Below are positions 16,682 to 27,317 of a DNA stretch of 46,675 nucleotides, one piece after another. The stretch comes from Candidatus Saccharibacteria bacterium QS_5_54_17. GTDB lineage: Bacteria; Patescibacteriota; Saccharimonadia; QS-5-54-17. The notes under the pieces are model-generated. The model searched no databases and was not told the origin of the DNA. It saw only the letters and a program-made list of their open reading frames with translations. The DNA is taken from assembly GCA_003022365.1 (NCBI GenBank), contig PXOU01000014.1, forward strand, positions 1 to 46,675, written 5' to 3'. Both the position numbers and the translations under genes were made by a program. Every line of letters begins with the position of its first letter. The stretch's first letter is position 1.

Positions 16682-16842
16682 AAATGATTTGCGTCACCAA
16701 CCGGTAGCTACCGCATGTATTCATATGTGGCTTCACAAAATCTAACGAAACCATTGCAAAATCCGAAAACACTTTACCTACCGGTACCATTCTCCTATTA
16801 TGAAGCCATGCGCTTATAAATAACGTAAGGAGAAAGCACAGT

Positions 16843-17382
16843 ATGGCCGAGCAGAAGAAAACTCAGAGTCAGAGCAAAAGCACACAAAGCAAAACAAGCC
16901 GGAGTAATCAACAAAAAAGCAACTCGAACACCCAAAAACAGCAGCAAACCGGTGGCGGAAAAGCGGCTTTGGGGGAAGCTACGGTCCGGCAAAAGATCCG
17001 CTTCGATCAATTCCTGGTTAACTCGACACCGCTCTTTTTTGGTGTGTATACGGCGCTGGTATCCGGGCTTCTGGCGATCGGTAAATACTACATGCAGTCC
17101 AACCTCGCCAATGAGATCTTTACCCGTAATTCACAGGACTATATAGCCTACTGGATTGCCCTCAGTGATATCGGATTTTTGGTCGGTGCTGCCGGGCTCC
17201 TGATACTGCCGGCAATTTCCTATTACCAACGCCACGGATTGCGGCGGCTTGGCATCGCCGTGCTGATCGGTTTCCTGGTGGTGCTGATCGCCATTGGCGC
17301 CGTATGGTACTACATTGACAATTTGCCGGCACCAGAGCCAACACCCAGGCAGCTCCCGGAGAACTTGCAGCAACAGCAATAG
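16843..17382 (+). CDS. Hypothetical membrane protein with S/Q/K-rich N-terminus
   Basis: 179 residues. The first 45 are low-complexity Q, S, K and T, probably disordered and cytoplasmic. Three membrane helices follow (LFFGVYTALVSGLLAIG, WIALSDIGFLVGAAGLLILPAI, LGIAVLIGFLVVLIAIGAVWYY), then a Pro/Gln tail. The Shine-Dalgarno AAGGAGA lies about ten bases upstream. No family recognised. Confidence 0.7.
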   Translation: MAEQKKTQSQSKSTQSKTSRSNQQKSNSNTQKQQQTGGGKAALGEATVRQKIRFDQFLVNSTPLFFGVYTALVSGLLAIGKYYMQSNLANEIFTRNSQDYIAYWIALSDIGFLVGAAGLLILPAISYYQRHGLRRLGIAVLIGFLVVLIAIGAVWYYIDNLPAPEPTPRQLPENLQQQQ

Positions 17383-17498
17383 CCCCAAGCTTCCCAAAAA
17401 CATCTTGAGCACTGGATCGCTATGAGTCGGAGGTGTAGCGGGGTCAAATTGCTAACTCTAAGCAGCACCTATACCCAGGTATCTGATACCATATGTCC

Positions 17499-17816
17499 AT
17501 GAAGCAAAAATCGCCTTGGATAGCCGCGGTCTTGAACCTATTGCTTCCCGGAGCAGGGTACATCTATGCCGGCATGAGAATCCGGTTCGGCGTGATATTG
17601 ATCGCGGCAATGGTACTGGTCTTGTTCGGCCCCAAGCCTGAGTACAATCAGAGTGTGGATACTCATACAGTCGTGACTGATCCTTCGGGCATCGTGGTCG
17701 CTGTTGCCGGTATCATGGTTTCCATCGGGTTTGCCTATGACGCTTACTGCGATGTGAAGCGAGGCAATGATTCCCACGATCAAAATAGGCCGATTAAGCC
17801 CGAGTCGGATGCCTAA
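17499..17816 (+). CDS. Small membrane protein, TM2-like
   Basis: 105 residues with two or three membrane helices. The opening KSPWIAAVLNLLLPGAGYIYAG resembles TM2/DUF5683-type small membrane proteins (LPG-G-YIY-G). The C-terminus is polar (NDSHDQNRPIKPESDA). TACCAT (17487-17492) ends six bases before the ATG at 17499, the spacing of other leaderless genes here; an ATG six bases earlier overlaps that box. Role unknown. Confidence 0.7.
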   Translation: MKQKSPWIAAVLNLLLPGAGYIYAGMRIRFGVILIAAMVLVLFGPKPEYNQSVDTHTVVTDPSGIVVAVAGIMVSIGFAYDAYCDVKRGNDSHDQNRPIKPESDA

Positions 17817-17893
17817 AGTAATGGGCGCAGCAATTCGATAACATTAAGGTAACGTTGAACAGTAGTGTCGCTTTGGGCTACACTTTCTCCTAT

Positions 17894-17969
17894 GCCAGGG
17901 TAGCTCAGCGGTTAGAGCACGGGACTCATAAGCCCGGAGTCGTGGGTTCGAATCCCACCCCTGGTACCA
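17894..17969 (+). tRNA. tRNA with CAT anticodon (Met elongator or Ile2)
   Basis: Acceptor GCCAGGG/CCCTGGT, D arm AGCTCAGCGGTTAGAGC, loop CTCATAA, T arm GTGGG/CCCAC and encoded CCA. Together with 14529-14604 it provides Met and probably the TilS-modified Ile2; which is which needs experimental or profile evidence. Confidence 0.93.
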
Positions 17970-17989
17970 CGTCGAAATTCGCTGATACG

Positions 17990-18162
17990 GCTCCACCATT
18001 ACAACACCAGCTACGCTCTGCTTGTAATGGTTCCAATGTAAATCGATTTCTCCTTTTCCAAACAAAACAGTATCGTTTTGTTTGGGCAAAAAGGAACGGG
18101 TGACGTTAATAATTGTTTTGGCTCTCGTCTAGAAGGCGAATGTTTTCCAGACTAGAGTTTAA
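17990..18162. other. Intergenic region with three hairpins
   Basis: Between the tRNA and the HD gene lie CCATTACAA/TTGTAATGG (17996-18030), CCAAACAAAAC/GTTTTGTTTGG (18058-18085, 11-bp stem) and an imperfect hairpin near 18128-18162. None has a clean T-run. They may be terminators for the convergent genes or a structured RNA. Confidence 0.4.
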
Positions 18163-18177
18163 ACAAACATTACAGTT

Positions 18178-18780
18178 TCATTCGGCGGCGAAATATTCCG
18201 GATGTTGGCATAAATACTCGATTAACGCATCACAGATTTGGCTGACCGGTTCCGAGATACTGGTTGATTGCAGTTTATTTTCGATAAGCCGGTTTTGGGT
18301 AATGCCATGTTCTTGCCAGCTTTTGCCTTCGTCTATGGCGATCATTATCGGCGGCATCAGTTTGTCCAAGGCTTTTACGAAACGGCTCTCTTCGTCCTCC
18401 TGCGTTTCATAATCTTGCAGTGTTTCTAACATTCCAGGAAATTTTCCACCGAAGCGCGCTTTGATTTTTTCTACAGCATCCGCCTCGCGCACTGCTTTAT
18501 TAGCACGTTCTTCAGCGCTCGCAAATGCGTCAACATCTCCGGCATATGTTTCCGGCAGGTCGTGCACCAAAGCGTATTTGAGGATTTTTTCCTGGCTAAG
18601 CGGTAAGTGTAATTTTTCGGAAACATACCACCCTGCCATGGCTAGAAAATAACTATGCTCGGCATCGTTTTCATGTTCGCCATTACCTTCCGGAATAGGA
18701 GTAATACGCTCGATTTCCCGGAAGTCCAACAAAAAATCTTGTAATTCGTTCAAGCCGTCGAACGCCTCATAAGAACTCAT
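18178..18780 (-). CDS. HD-domain phosphohydrolase (YfbR/HDDC2-like)
   Basis: 200 residues. The HD signature residues are visible as NGEHENDAEHSYFLAMAGWY near 30-50 and ALVHDLPETYAGDV near 70. This class includes metal-dependent 5'-deoxynucleotidases; the exact substrate is not known. The start at 18780 (MSSYEAF) was chosen over an upstream extension because the extension would run through the divergent tilS gene. Only 18 bases separate the two divergent start codons. Confidence 0.85.
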   Translation of the reverse strand: MSSYEAFDGLNELQDFLLDFREIERITPIPEGNGEHENDAEHSYFLAMAGWYVSEKLHLPLSQEKILKYALVHDLPETYAGDVDAFASAEERANKAVREADAVEKIKARFGGKFPGMLETLQDYETQEDEESRFVKALDKLMPPIMIAIDEGKSWQEHGITQNRLIENKLQSTSISEPVSQICDALIEYLCQHPEYFAAE

Positions 18781-18798
18781 AATTGCTACAATTATTGC
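18781..18798. promoter_or_regulatory. 18-bp divergent promoter between HD gene and tilS
   Basis: The entire gap between two divergent start codons is 18 bases. On the plus strand TACAAT (18787-18792) ends six bases before the tilS ATG. The minus-strand promoter must overlap the same bases or lie in the tilS reading frame. Confidence 0.5.
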
Positions 18799-19710
18799 AT
18801 GGAAGAGGAATTCATGGAAAAAATTAATTTTCCCGATGAAGGGAAATATATAATCGCCGCCTCCGGCGGGGTAGACTCGATGAGTTTGTTGGATATGTTG
18901 GCTCGCCATGGAGCGTATGAGCTGATTGCGGTGCATATCAACCACGGGTTACGTGAAGAGGCCGAAGCGGATGAGGACTTAGTGCGACGAATGGCCGACC
19001 ATTACGGCGTCCAGTACAAATCCCAGCGATTGCAACTGGGCAGTAAAAGTGAAGACGCCGCCCGACGGGCAAGGTACGATCTTCTGTATACAGTGCATGA
19101 TCAAGTGAATGCTGACGGTGTCATTACCGCACACCATCTGGATGATCGCATAGAGACCATGCTGCTGAATCAACAGCGTGGTGCCGGCTGGTTGGGCCTG
19201 TCGCCATTACATGAGACAGACACGATGAAACGCCCCCTACTTGAAGTTACCAAACGCCAGCTATACGAGTATGCACGGGAGCACGACATTCAGTGGCGGG
19301 AGGACGCGACCAATGCCGACCCCGGCTACACGCCCCGAAACCGGGTGCGCCGGCAATTAACCCACCAAGCGTGGCAACGGGCGCATCGACAACTCCGGGA
19401 ATACGACAGCTGGCGACAGACCCGGGAAAAATATACCCGGGCTATATTAGATAAAACAGTCAGCACCGGTGAAAATGCGGTTACGCTCGACCGAATACAA
19501 CTCTTAATGTACGATGTGTCCACAGTCCGGGATGTGTGCTACCTTGTGCTGAAAGAACGATTCCAGGATCTTGTGGAAATTGATTTCCAGACAGTCGCCG
19601 GTTTGGAACATTTCTATAAAACCGGACGGGATGGTAAGCAGTTGTGGTTATCAAAGCACGTTTGGGTGAAATTGAGCCCGGATGCTATGGTAATTGCCGT
19701 TGCTAGGTAA
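18799..19710 (+). CDS. tilS: tRNA-Ile lysidine synthetase
   Basis: 303 residues. PP-loop SGGVDS at 22-27, HINHGLREEA near 50 and HHLDDRIETMLLNQQRG near 115 identify the N-terminal catalytic domain. TilS converts C34 of tRNA-Ile(CAT) to lysidine so that it reads AUA. The protein is shorter than the E. coli enzyme (about 430), with a reduced C-terminal part. A second ATG at 18814 has AGAGGA upstream, so both a leaderless and an SD-led start are possible. A CAT tRNA lies 830 bp upstream. Confidence 0.93.
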   Translation: MEEEFMEKINFPDEGKYIIAASGGVDSMSLLDMLARHGAYELIAVHINHGLREEAEADEDLVRRMADHYGVQYKSQRLQLGSKSEDAARRARYDLLYTVHDQVNADGVITAHHLDDRIETMLLNQQRGAGWLGLSPLHETDTMKRPLLEVTKRQLYEYAREHDIQWREDATNADPGYTPRNRVRRQLTHQAWQRAHRQLREYDSWRQTREKYTRAILDKTVSTGENAVTLDRIQLLMYDVSTVRDVCYLVLKERFQDLVEIDFQTVAGLEHFYKTGRDGKQLWLSKHVWVKLSPDAMVIAVAR

Positions 19711-19757
19711 TATCGGGACATGTGTTTTATACTAGATAGGTAAAGGATGAAGTATTT

Positions 19758-21617
19758 ATGAAATCGTGGCTGCAGCATTTGAAGGGGCAGGAGCGTAACT
19801 TTGGGTTTGTGGCGATCATTGTGGTGATCGTGCTGGTTGTGCTGGCGCTTACCAATACTAATAACAACACTGAACAAGTATCGCTTTCGGAGGTGGTAGG
19901 CCAGGTCGAGAAAGGTAATATTGAAGAAGTTATCGTTGACGGCAATAAAATCACGGCGGTTCCCCGGGAAGAAGGCGCCTCGCGACTGGTAACCTACCGG
20001 GAAGATTCCGGAGTGAGCATCACCGAGTACGGGATCAATCCCGACCAGGTGAAGGTTACTACCAAAGATCCGACCGATCAGAGTCAGTTGTTGAATCTTT
20101 TACTCATCTCGTTTCTGCCCATCATTGTTATCATCGCCTTTTTCTACTTCATGATGCGACAAGCCCAAGGGCAGAGCAATCAAGCCATGGGGTTTGGCAA
20201 AAGCAAAGCCCGTTTGTACGGCAATGAGCAGACAAAAGTTACCTTTACTGACATCGCCGGTGCCGAAGAATCCAAAGAGGAATTACAGGAAGTCGTCGAA
20301 TTTCTGAAAACACCCAAGAAATTTTCCGACATTGGGGCTCGGATACCCAAAGGTGTGCTGATGATCGGCGCGCCGGGTACCGGTAAAACCATGGTCGCCC
20401 GTGCAGTGGCCGGTGAAGCCGACGCGCCGTTCTTCAGCATTTCCGGCTCGGAATTCGTGGAAATGTTCGTCGGTGTCGGCGCCAGCCGCGTCCGTGATTT
20501 GTTCATGAAAGCCAAGAAAAACGCCCCGTGCATTATATTCATTGATGAGATCGATGCAGTGGGGCGGCGCCGGGGAGCCGGCCACGGCGGCGGCCACGAT
20601 GAACGCGAGCAGACATTGAACCAGATTCTGGTAGAGCTGGATGGATTCGAACAGGACACCAACGTGATCGTTATGGCGGCTACCAACCGCCCGGACGTGC
20701 TGGATCCGGCCTTGCTCCGGCCGGGCAGGTTCGACCGGCAAGTGCAACTCGAGCTTCCGGACCGGAAAGATCGCCGAGCTATTCTGGGCGTACACTTGGA
20801 AGATAAGAAAGTCAGCAACAATCTCAACCTCGACGCTTTGGCCGCTAAGACAGCCGGAATGAGCGGGGCGGATCTCTCCAACGTCGTCAATGAGGCAGCT
20901 ATTTCGGCCGCGCGCGCCGACAGGAAGAAAATTATCAACAAAGATCTGGATGATGCCTTTGAAAAAGTGGCGATCGGGCCCGAGCGGAAAACCCAGGTCA
21001 TGACGGATCACGAGAAAAAAGTTACCGCCTATCATGAGAGTGGACACACCCTGATCGGCCATCTGCTGGAACACGCTGATCCGATTCACAAGGTTACCAT
21101 CATCAGTCGCGGCGGCGCGGGCGGCATCACCTGGAGTCTACCGACCGAAGACAAAGTGTTCCGTTCTCTGGCTGAATTCAAGGACTCGATGGCCATGGCG
21201 ATGGGCGGACGTATCGCCGAAGAGATTGTGTTCGGGCATCAACAAGTCACCAACGGGGCTAGTAATGATCTCCAGACGGCAACTAGTACCGCTCGGGACA
21301 TGGTTACCAAATACGGCATGAGCGATGAATTGGCCAATCAATATCTTGACTCCAGCGACAGTTCAATTTTGCTTGACCGGGGATTCTCCCAAACCAAAGA
21401 GTACTCCGAAGATACCGCGGAAAAAGTCGACAAAGCGGTCCGGGCACTCCTGGAGGAAGCGGAAACCAGAGCCCGTTCCATCATCAAGCAGAACAAAGAA
21501 GCACTCAATCAACTGGCCAATCAATTACTGGAGAAAGAAACGCTCGGCGAAGAAGAAGTGCTAGCTATACTTCAGGACGCGATTAATCCCGATCCCCAAA
21601 CAGCTCAAAATACCTAA
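19758..21617 (+). CDS. ftsH: FtsH membrane AAA+ metalloprotease
   Basis: 619 residues. Two membrane helices (about 17-31 and 112-133) flank a small external domain. Walker A GAPGTGKT at 204-211, Walker [10 protein letters not shown] at 258-266, the second region of homology with [18 protein letters not shown] near 310-326, and the zinc site HESGH at 426-430 are all intact. FtsH extracts and degrades membrane and regulatory proteins with ATP. The Shine-Dalgarno AAGGA precedes the ATG by about ten bases. Confidence 0.98.
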   Translation: MKSWLQHLKGQERNFGFVAIIVVIVLVVLALTNTNNNTEQVSLSEVVGQVEKGNIEEVIVDGNKITAVPREEGASRLVTYREDSGVSITEYGINPDQVKVTTKDPTDQSQLLNLLLISFLPIIVIIAFFYFMMRQAQGQSNQAMGFGKSKARLYGNEQTKVTFTDIAGAEESKEELQEVVEFLKTPKKFSDIGARIPKGVLMIGAPGTGKTMVARAVAGEADAPFFSISGSEFVEMFVGVGASRVRDLFMKAKKNAPCIIFIDEIDAVGRRRGAGHGGGHDEREQTLNQILVELDGFEQDTNVIVMAATNRPDVLDPALLRPGRFDRQVQLELPDRKDRRAILGVHLEDKKVSNNLNLDALAAKTAGMSGADLSNVVNEAAISAARADRKKIINKDLDDAFEKVAIGPERKTQVMTDHEKKVTAYHESGHTLIGHLLEHADPIHKVTIISRGGAGGITWSLPTEDKVFRSLAEFKDSMAMAMGGRIAEEIVFGHQQVTNGASNDLQTATSTARDMVTKYGMSDELANQYLDSSDSSILLDRGFSQTKEYSEDTAEKVDKAVRALLEEAETRARSIIKQNKEALNQLANQLLEKETLGEEEVLAILQDAINPDPQTAQNT

Positions 21618-21685
21618 ACGGTCGGCTTGGCCGCGATTGTCCGATTGTGACCGCAGTGTCATAATGCCGGGCCGAAGGTTACACC

Positions 21686-23266
21686 ATGGTCAACAGAGTG
21701 CTTAAATACGCCAACCGGTCATTAACGATCACTATGGCCGCCGCGATTCTGTCCGGCGGGTATTTGATTAGCGGTGTGTTCGGATTGCTCCGCGACCGGC
21801 TGTTGGCTGCTGAGTTCGGTATCTCCGGTACCCTTGACGCCTACTTCGCCGCATTTTCCTTGCCGGATTTATTGTTCTTTATCCTGGTCTCGGGTGCGCT
21901 GGTTGTCACCTTGCTGCCGGTGCTCAATGAACGGCTGCAACACCACAATAAAAAATCGGCTTGGGAGATTGCTTCCAGTGTCATCAACATCCTGGCAATC
22001 CTTACCCTGGTTGCCAGTATATTGATTTTTGTCTTCGCCAGCTCGATCATCGATCTCATCGCACCCAATTTCGACGTCACGCGGCACGAGACCGCCGTCA
22101 ATATTATGCGGATATTGGCGCTCAATCCGTTCTTTTTCTCGCTCTCCAGTGTATTCGGCACTATACAACAAGCCTTCGGGCGGTTTTTCTTTTTCGCGCT
22201 GGCGCCGATCATTTATAACCTCGGGATCATATTCGGCATTGTCTATTTGAGTGATTCGTTCGGTATTTACGGGGTCGCCTATGGTGTGGTTATCGGCGCG
22301 ATCGCCCAGATGTTGATTCAGATTCTGGGTATGCAGGGGCTGGGATTTACCTATAAACCCCACATTTTCTGGCGGAATAAAGGATTCCGGAAAGTCATTC
22401 GTTTGATCATTCCCCGTTCCATCGATGAAGGCATCGAACACCTCATCGCCTTGATAGAGCGAGCCATTGCTTCGGGGCTAACCACCGGTGCGATCGCCTC
22501 CTATCAATTTGCTTTCAGTTTGAAGAATTACCCGATTACGCTGATCGGAACCGCCATCGCTACGGCTGCGTTTCCTTCTATATCCAGCCGGGCCCTAGGG
22601 ACTCGCACCGACTTACTCAAAAAAGAGATTTTGGAAGTTGCCCGGGCGATACTGTGGTTTGCTATCCCCGCCGCGGCCGGGATCGTGATTATGCGCGGCT
22701 ATATCGTCCGGCTTTTGCTGGGATTCGGGGATGCTACCGTGGCCAATATACTCGGGTGGTTCACGGTCGCCATCGTATTCCAGTCTTTGCTGCGTTTGGT
22801 GACCCGCATTTTCTACGCCCAGCAGGACACCAAAACGCCGCTCTATGCCAGCATCGTGGCCATTGTCCTGAACATATCGTTAGCCCTATGGTTGGCGCAT
22901 ACCTACGGGGTCGTCGGTCTGGCCATGGCACAGTCGATCGTGGCGGTGATCGAAGTCTCGTATCTGTTTGTGGTGCTGATTAAGCGTTTGGGGTGGTTCT
23001 TCAATAAAACGTTTTTAGCCCATGTGATCAAAACAGGAATCAGTGCTTTCGTGATGGCGTGCGTAACCTATGTTTTGGTCAGATTCGTGTTCCCCTTGGT
23101 GGCCGGTGAAACCGGGTTCTTCGCTCTGGCACCGAAATTCAGCGCCATTGTACTGATCAGCCTGACGGTCTATCTTGCCGCCGGGTGGGTATTACGGCTC
23201 CCCGAAGCGGTTAATATCAGTAAACGCATTAAACGCTTCATGTTTACCCGCGTGCCACTGGGGTGA
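21686..23266 (+). CDS. murJ: MurJ-type lipid II flippase
   Basis: 526 residues of hydrophobic helices (about 14) with the MviN/MurJ pattern: ISGVFGLLRDRLLAAEFG near 28, LDAYFAAFSLPDLLF near 50 and the PRSIDEGIEHL stretch near 245. It flips lipid-linked cell-wall precursors across the membrane, and so pairs functionally with murA in this window. lepA follows after six bases, suggesting co-transcription. Confidence 0.93.
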   Translation: MVNRVLKYANRSLTITMAAAILSGGYLISGVFGLLRDRLLAAEFGISGTLDAYFAAFSLPDLLFFILVSGALVVTLLPVLNERLQHHNKKSAWEIASSVINILAILTLVASILIFVFASSIIDLIAPNFDVTRHETAVNIMRILALNPFFFSLSSVFGTIQQAFGRFFFFALAPIIYNLGIIFGIVYLSDSFGIYGVAYGVVIGAIAQMLIQILGMQGLGFTYKPHIFWRNKGFRKVIRLIIPRSIDEGIEHLIALIERAIASGLTTGAIASYQFAFSLKNYPITLIGTAIATAAFPSISSRALGTRTDLLKKEILEVARAILWFAIPAAAGIVIMRGYIVRLLLGFGDATVANILGWFTVAIVFQSLLRLVTRIFYAQQDTKTPLYASIVAIVLNISLALWLAHTYGVVGLAMAQSIVAVIEVSYLFVVLIKRLGWFFNKTFLAHVIKTGISAFVMACVTYVLVRFVFPLVAGETGFFALAPKFSAIVLISLTVYLAAGWVLRLPEAVNISKRIKRFMFTRVPLG

Positions 23267-23272
23267 GGTAAC

Positions 23273-25060
<1,788 letters not shown>

Positions 25061-25241
25061 ACCACAACTCCTGCGCCAATTCATTTCTTTATATCGCCCA
25101 CAACAGCCGTATTCTATGAGTACCCTCGATAAAAATAATGAGCTTTGCGGGCTTTGAAAGTGGGCTCCAGTATCGGTTTCATGGAAACGACCTGCTCAGG
25201 CTCCGTCCCCGGAATAATTGGTGATCAAAACGGGACATGTA

Positions 25242-25253
25242 TATAATGCGGGT
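25242..25253 (+). promoter_or_regulatory. gmk leaderless -10 box
   Basis: TATAAT at 25242-25247 with spacer GCGGGT directly before the ATG. The 190 bases between lepA and gmk hold no other gene that I can support. Confidence 0.6.
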
Positions 25254-25844
25254 ATGTCAGCATTTCCCAACCCGTTTCGGTCCGAAGTAACACCTGGCAC
25301 GCTTTTTGTCATATCGGGGACGGGTGGTTCGGGTAAGTCCACCATCGCCAATGAGTTAGTCAGTCGCCATGATAATCTGTGGCGTTCGATTAGTATGACG
25401 ACCCGCAACCCTCGTCCCGGCGAAGTTCCCAGCTTTGATTATTATTTTGTCAGTGAAGCTGACTTCAAAGCCAAATTCCGCAACGATGAATTTTTGGAAT
25501 ACGCCAGCGTTTATAATAGTTGGTACGGAACACCTCGCGCGCCAGTTGAGGCAAAACTGGCCGAGGGCGTGCATGTGCTCCTTGTCATAGACATCCAAGG
25601 TGGTCTGACGGTAAGGCAAAATCACCAGGACGCGGTGTTGATTTTTATTCAGCCACCCGATAAAGAAACGCTGCGCCAGCGTATGCAGCAACGCAATAAG
25701 GACAGTAAATTAGCCATCGAAACCCGACTCAACGCGGCCGATGAGGAAATGGACATCGGTACCAACCAATACGACCACGTAGTCGTCAATGATGATTTGG
25801 AGAAGGCCATCTCTCAAGTAGCCGACATCATCCTCCAGCACTAG
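25254..25844 (+). CDS. gmk: Guanylate kinase
   Basis: 196 residues. P-loop GTGGSGKST at 22-30, the GMP-binding stretch SMTTRNPRPGEVPSFDYYFVS near 55-75 and LVIDIQGGLTVR near 115 match guanylate kinase, which makes GDP from GMP and ATP. The P-loop is slightly unusual (SGTGGSGKST rather than GPSGAGKST). An upstream extension to 25218 would overlap the -10 box, so the ATG at 25254 was chosen. Confidence 0.93.
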   Translation: MSAFPNPFRSEVTPGTLFVISGTGGSGKSTIANELVSRHDNLWRSISMTTRNPRPGEVPSFDYYFVSEADFKAKFRNDEFLEYASVYNSWYGTPRAPVEAKLAEGVHVLLVIDIQGGLTVRQNHQDAVLIFIQPPDKETLRQRMQQRNKDSKLAIETRLNAADEEMDIGTNQYDHVVVNDDLEKAISQVADIILQH

Positions 25845-25871
25845 TTGGCACTCTTGACCCGAGAGCGCTAG
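25845..25871 (+). promoter_or_regulatory. CIRCE operator 1
   Basis: TTGGCACTC, nine bases, GAGCGCTAG, against the consensus TTAGCACTC-N9-GAGTGCTAA. It starts right after the gmk stop and covers a -35 candidate, TTGACC (25854-25859). Confidence 0.8.
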
Positions 25872-25887
25872 TGGATATATTATGGTG

Positions 25888-25914
25888 TCAGCACTCGTAA
25901 CAGCACAGTGCTAC
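25888..25914 (+). promoter_or_regulatory. CIRCE operator 2
   Basis: TCAGCACTC, nine bases, CAGTGCTAC. It lies 16 bp after operator 1, downstream of the -10 candidates at 25876-25883. HrcA bound here would block transcription of the heat-shock operon. Confidence 0.85.
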
Positions 25915-25937
25915 TACCTTCAGCGAGGCCGCCATCC

Positions 25938-26639
25938 ATGACGACGCGCCAGGAACGTATTTTAAAAACGATCGTGGAGTATTACGTACAATCCGCTGCT
26001 CCGGTGGGTTCACAGGTGCTTGCCGAACAGTTCAGGGTTTCTCCCGCCACTGTTCGGGCTGAGATGGCGCATCTGGAGCAAGCGGGTTACGTAACCCACC
26101 CCTATACCAGCGCAGGGCGGGTCCCCACCGAAAAGGGCTATCGTTTCTATATCGAGTCTTTAATGGAACCTGCCTACAAGCTGGATGCGACCACCAGGCA
26201 GCGGAACGCGATTGAGCGTCGCGTGCGTACTGCCGGATCACCGCAGGGGGCAATCAAAATGGCGGTCGACTCGTTGGTAGGCGTAACCCGGAATATCGGG
26301 TTTGCGACTATGGGAGTTGCTACCTACACCAAGGGGTTTTCCCAGCTGTTTCACCAACCAGAATTTGCCAATAATCTGGGCGAAATTGCCGGATTATTGG
26401 ACAATTTGGACCTGTGGCTGGCGGAAACCCGGCCTACCGAAGACGTTGAAGCGTTTATCGGTGAAGAAAACACGGTCGGGAAAGATAGCGGGTGTGCGGT
26501 TATCGTGTCCGGCTACACCTCACCCTATAGCAACACAAGCTATGTAGGTGTCATCGGGTCTACCCGGCAAAGTTATGGCAACGTAATGCGGATCGTAAAT
26601 CATACGGCTCGCACACTGGAGGAGGTTTTACATGAGTGA
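25938..26639 (+). CDS. hrcA: Heat-shock repressor HrcA, short form
   Basis: 233 residues. The winged helix MTTRQERILKTIVEYYVQSAAPVGSQ and the ATVRAEMAHLEQAGYV recognition region are typical, as is HPYTSAGRVPTEKGYR. The C-terminal part is about 100 residues shorter than Bacillus HrcA, so the inserted dimerisation domain seems lost. HrcA represses hrcA-grpE-dnaK-dnaJ via CIRCE; both operators lie just upstream. The start at 25938 avoids overlapping operator 2. Confidence 0.9.
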   Translation: MTTRQERILKTIVEYYVQSAAPVGSQVLAEQFRVSPATVRAEMAHLEQAGYVTHPYTSAGRVPTEKGYRFYIESLMEPAYKLDATTRQRNAIERRVRTAGSPQGAIKMAVDSLVGVTRNIGFATMGVATYTKGFSQLFHQPEFANNLGEIAGLLDNLDLWLAETRPTEDVEAFIGEENTVGKDSGCAVIVSGYTSPYSNTSYVGVIGSTRQSYGNVMRIVNHTARTLEEVLHE

Positions 26640-27279
26640 ACCACAGGAAGACATACAACCACAAGAAGAAGAGCAGCCGGCACAAAAAGAAGAGCAACCG
26701 GAAGAGCAGCCGAGTAAACCGCCCGTCAAAAAACGCCAGTCAAAGCGGGAGCGCCAGTTGCAGCAACAAGTAGATGATTTAACCCAGGATCTGCAGCGCG
26801 AACGGTCTGATTTTGCCAACTATCAACGCCGGACAGAGGCCGAGAAAGAACAGATTATGTCCCATGCTAAATCCGAAGTAATTACCCAATTGCTTCCGGT
26901 GTTGGACGATCTGGAGCGGGCACTGGGGTATATCCCCGAAGAACTACGGGACAACACGTGGGCCCAAGGCGTGGGTAAAGTCTACGAACGAGCTCAGGAA
27001 ACAATGCGTGACATTGGGATAACCAGAATTGACGCCTTGCACCAGCCGTTCGACCCTGAGCTTCATGAAGCAGTGGAATTTGAAGACGGCGAAGGCAGTC
27101 AGGAAGTGGTGACCGAAGCAATGCGAACCGGGTACATGTTTGAAGATAGGGTACTTCGCCCGGCTATGGTGAAGGTCGGCAAGGATCCCGAACAATCACC
27201 CCAAGCACCCGAACAAGCGACCCCTGCAGACGAATCAAACGCGGAAACCCAGTCAGAAGAAGCTGGGAATGAATCATAA
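26632..27279 (+). CDS. grpE: GrpE nucleotide exchange factor
   Basis: 215 residues. An acidic, Q/E-rich disordered N-terminus, a long coiled coil (ERQLQQQVDDLTQDLQ...) and the C-terminal GrpE beta wing with FDPELHEAVEF and GYMFEDRVLRPAMVKVGK. GrpE releases ADP from DnaK. It overlaps hrcA by eight bases and has the Shine-Dalgarno GGAGG. Confidence 0.96.
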   Translation: MSEPQEDIQPQEEEQPAQKEEQPEEQPSKPPVKKRQSKRERQLQQQVDDLTQDLQRERSDFANYQRRTEAEKEQIMSHAKSEVITQLLPVLDDLERALGYIPEELRDNTWAQGVGKVYERAQETMRDIGITRIDALHQPFDPELHEAVEFEDGEGSQEVVTEAMRTGYMFEDRVLRPAMVKVGKDPEQSPQAPEQATPADESNAETQSEEAGNES

Positions 27280-27317
27280 TATCAATAACACCATAATTTG
27301 AGAGAAAGGAGTCTATA

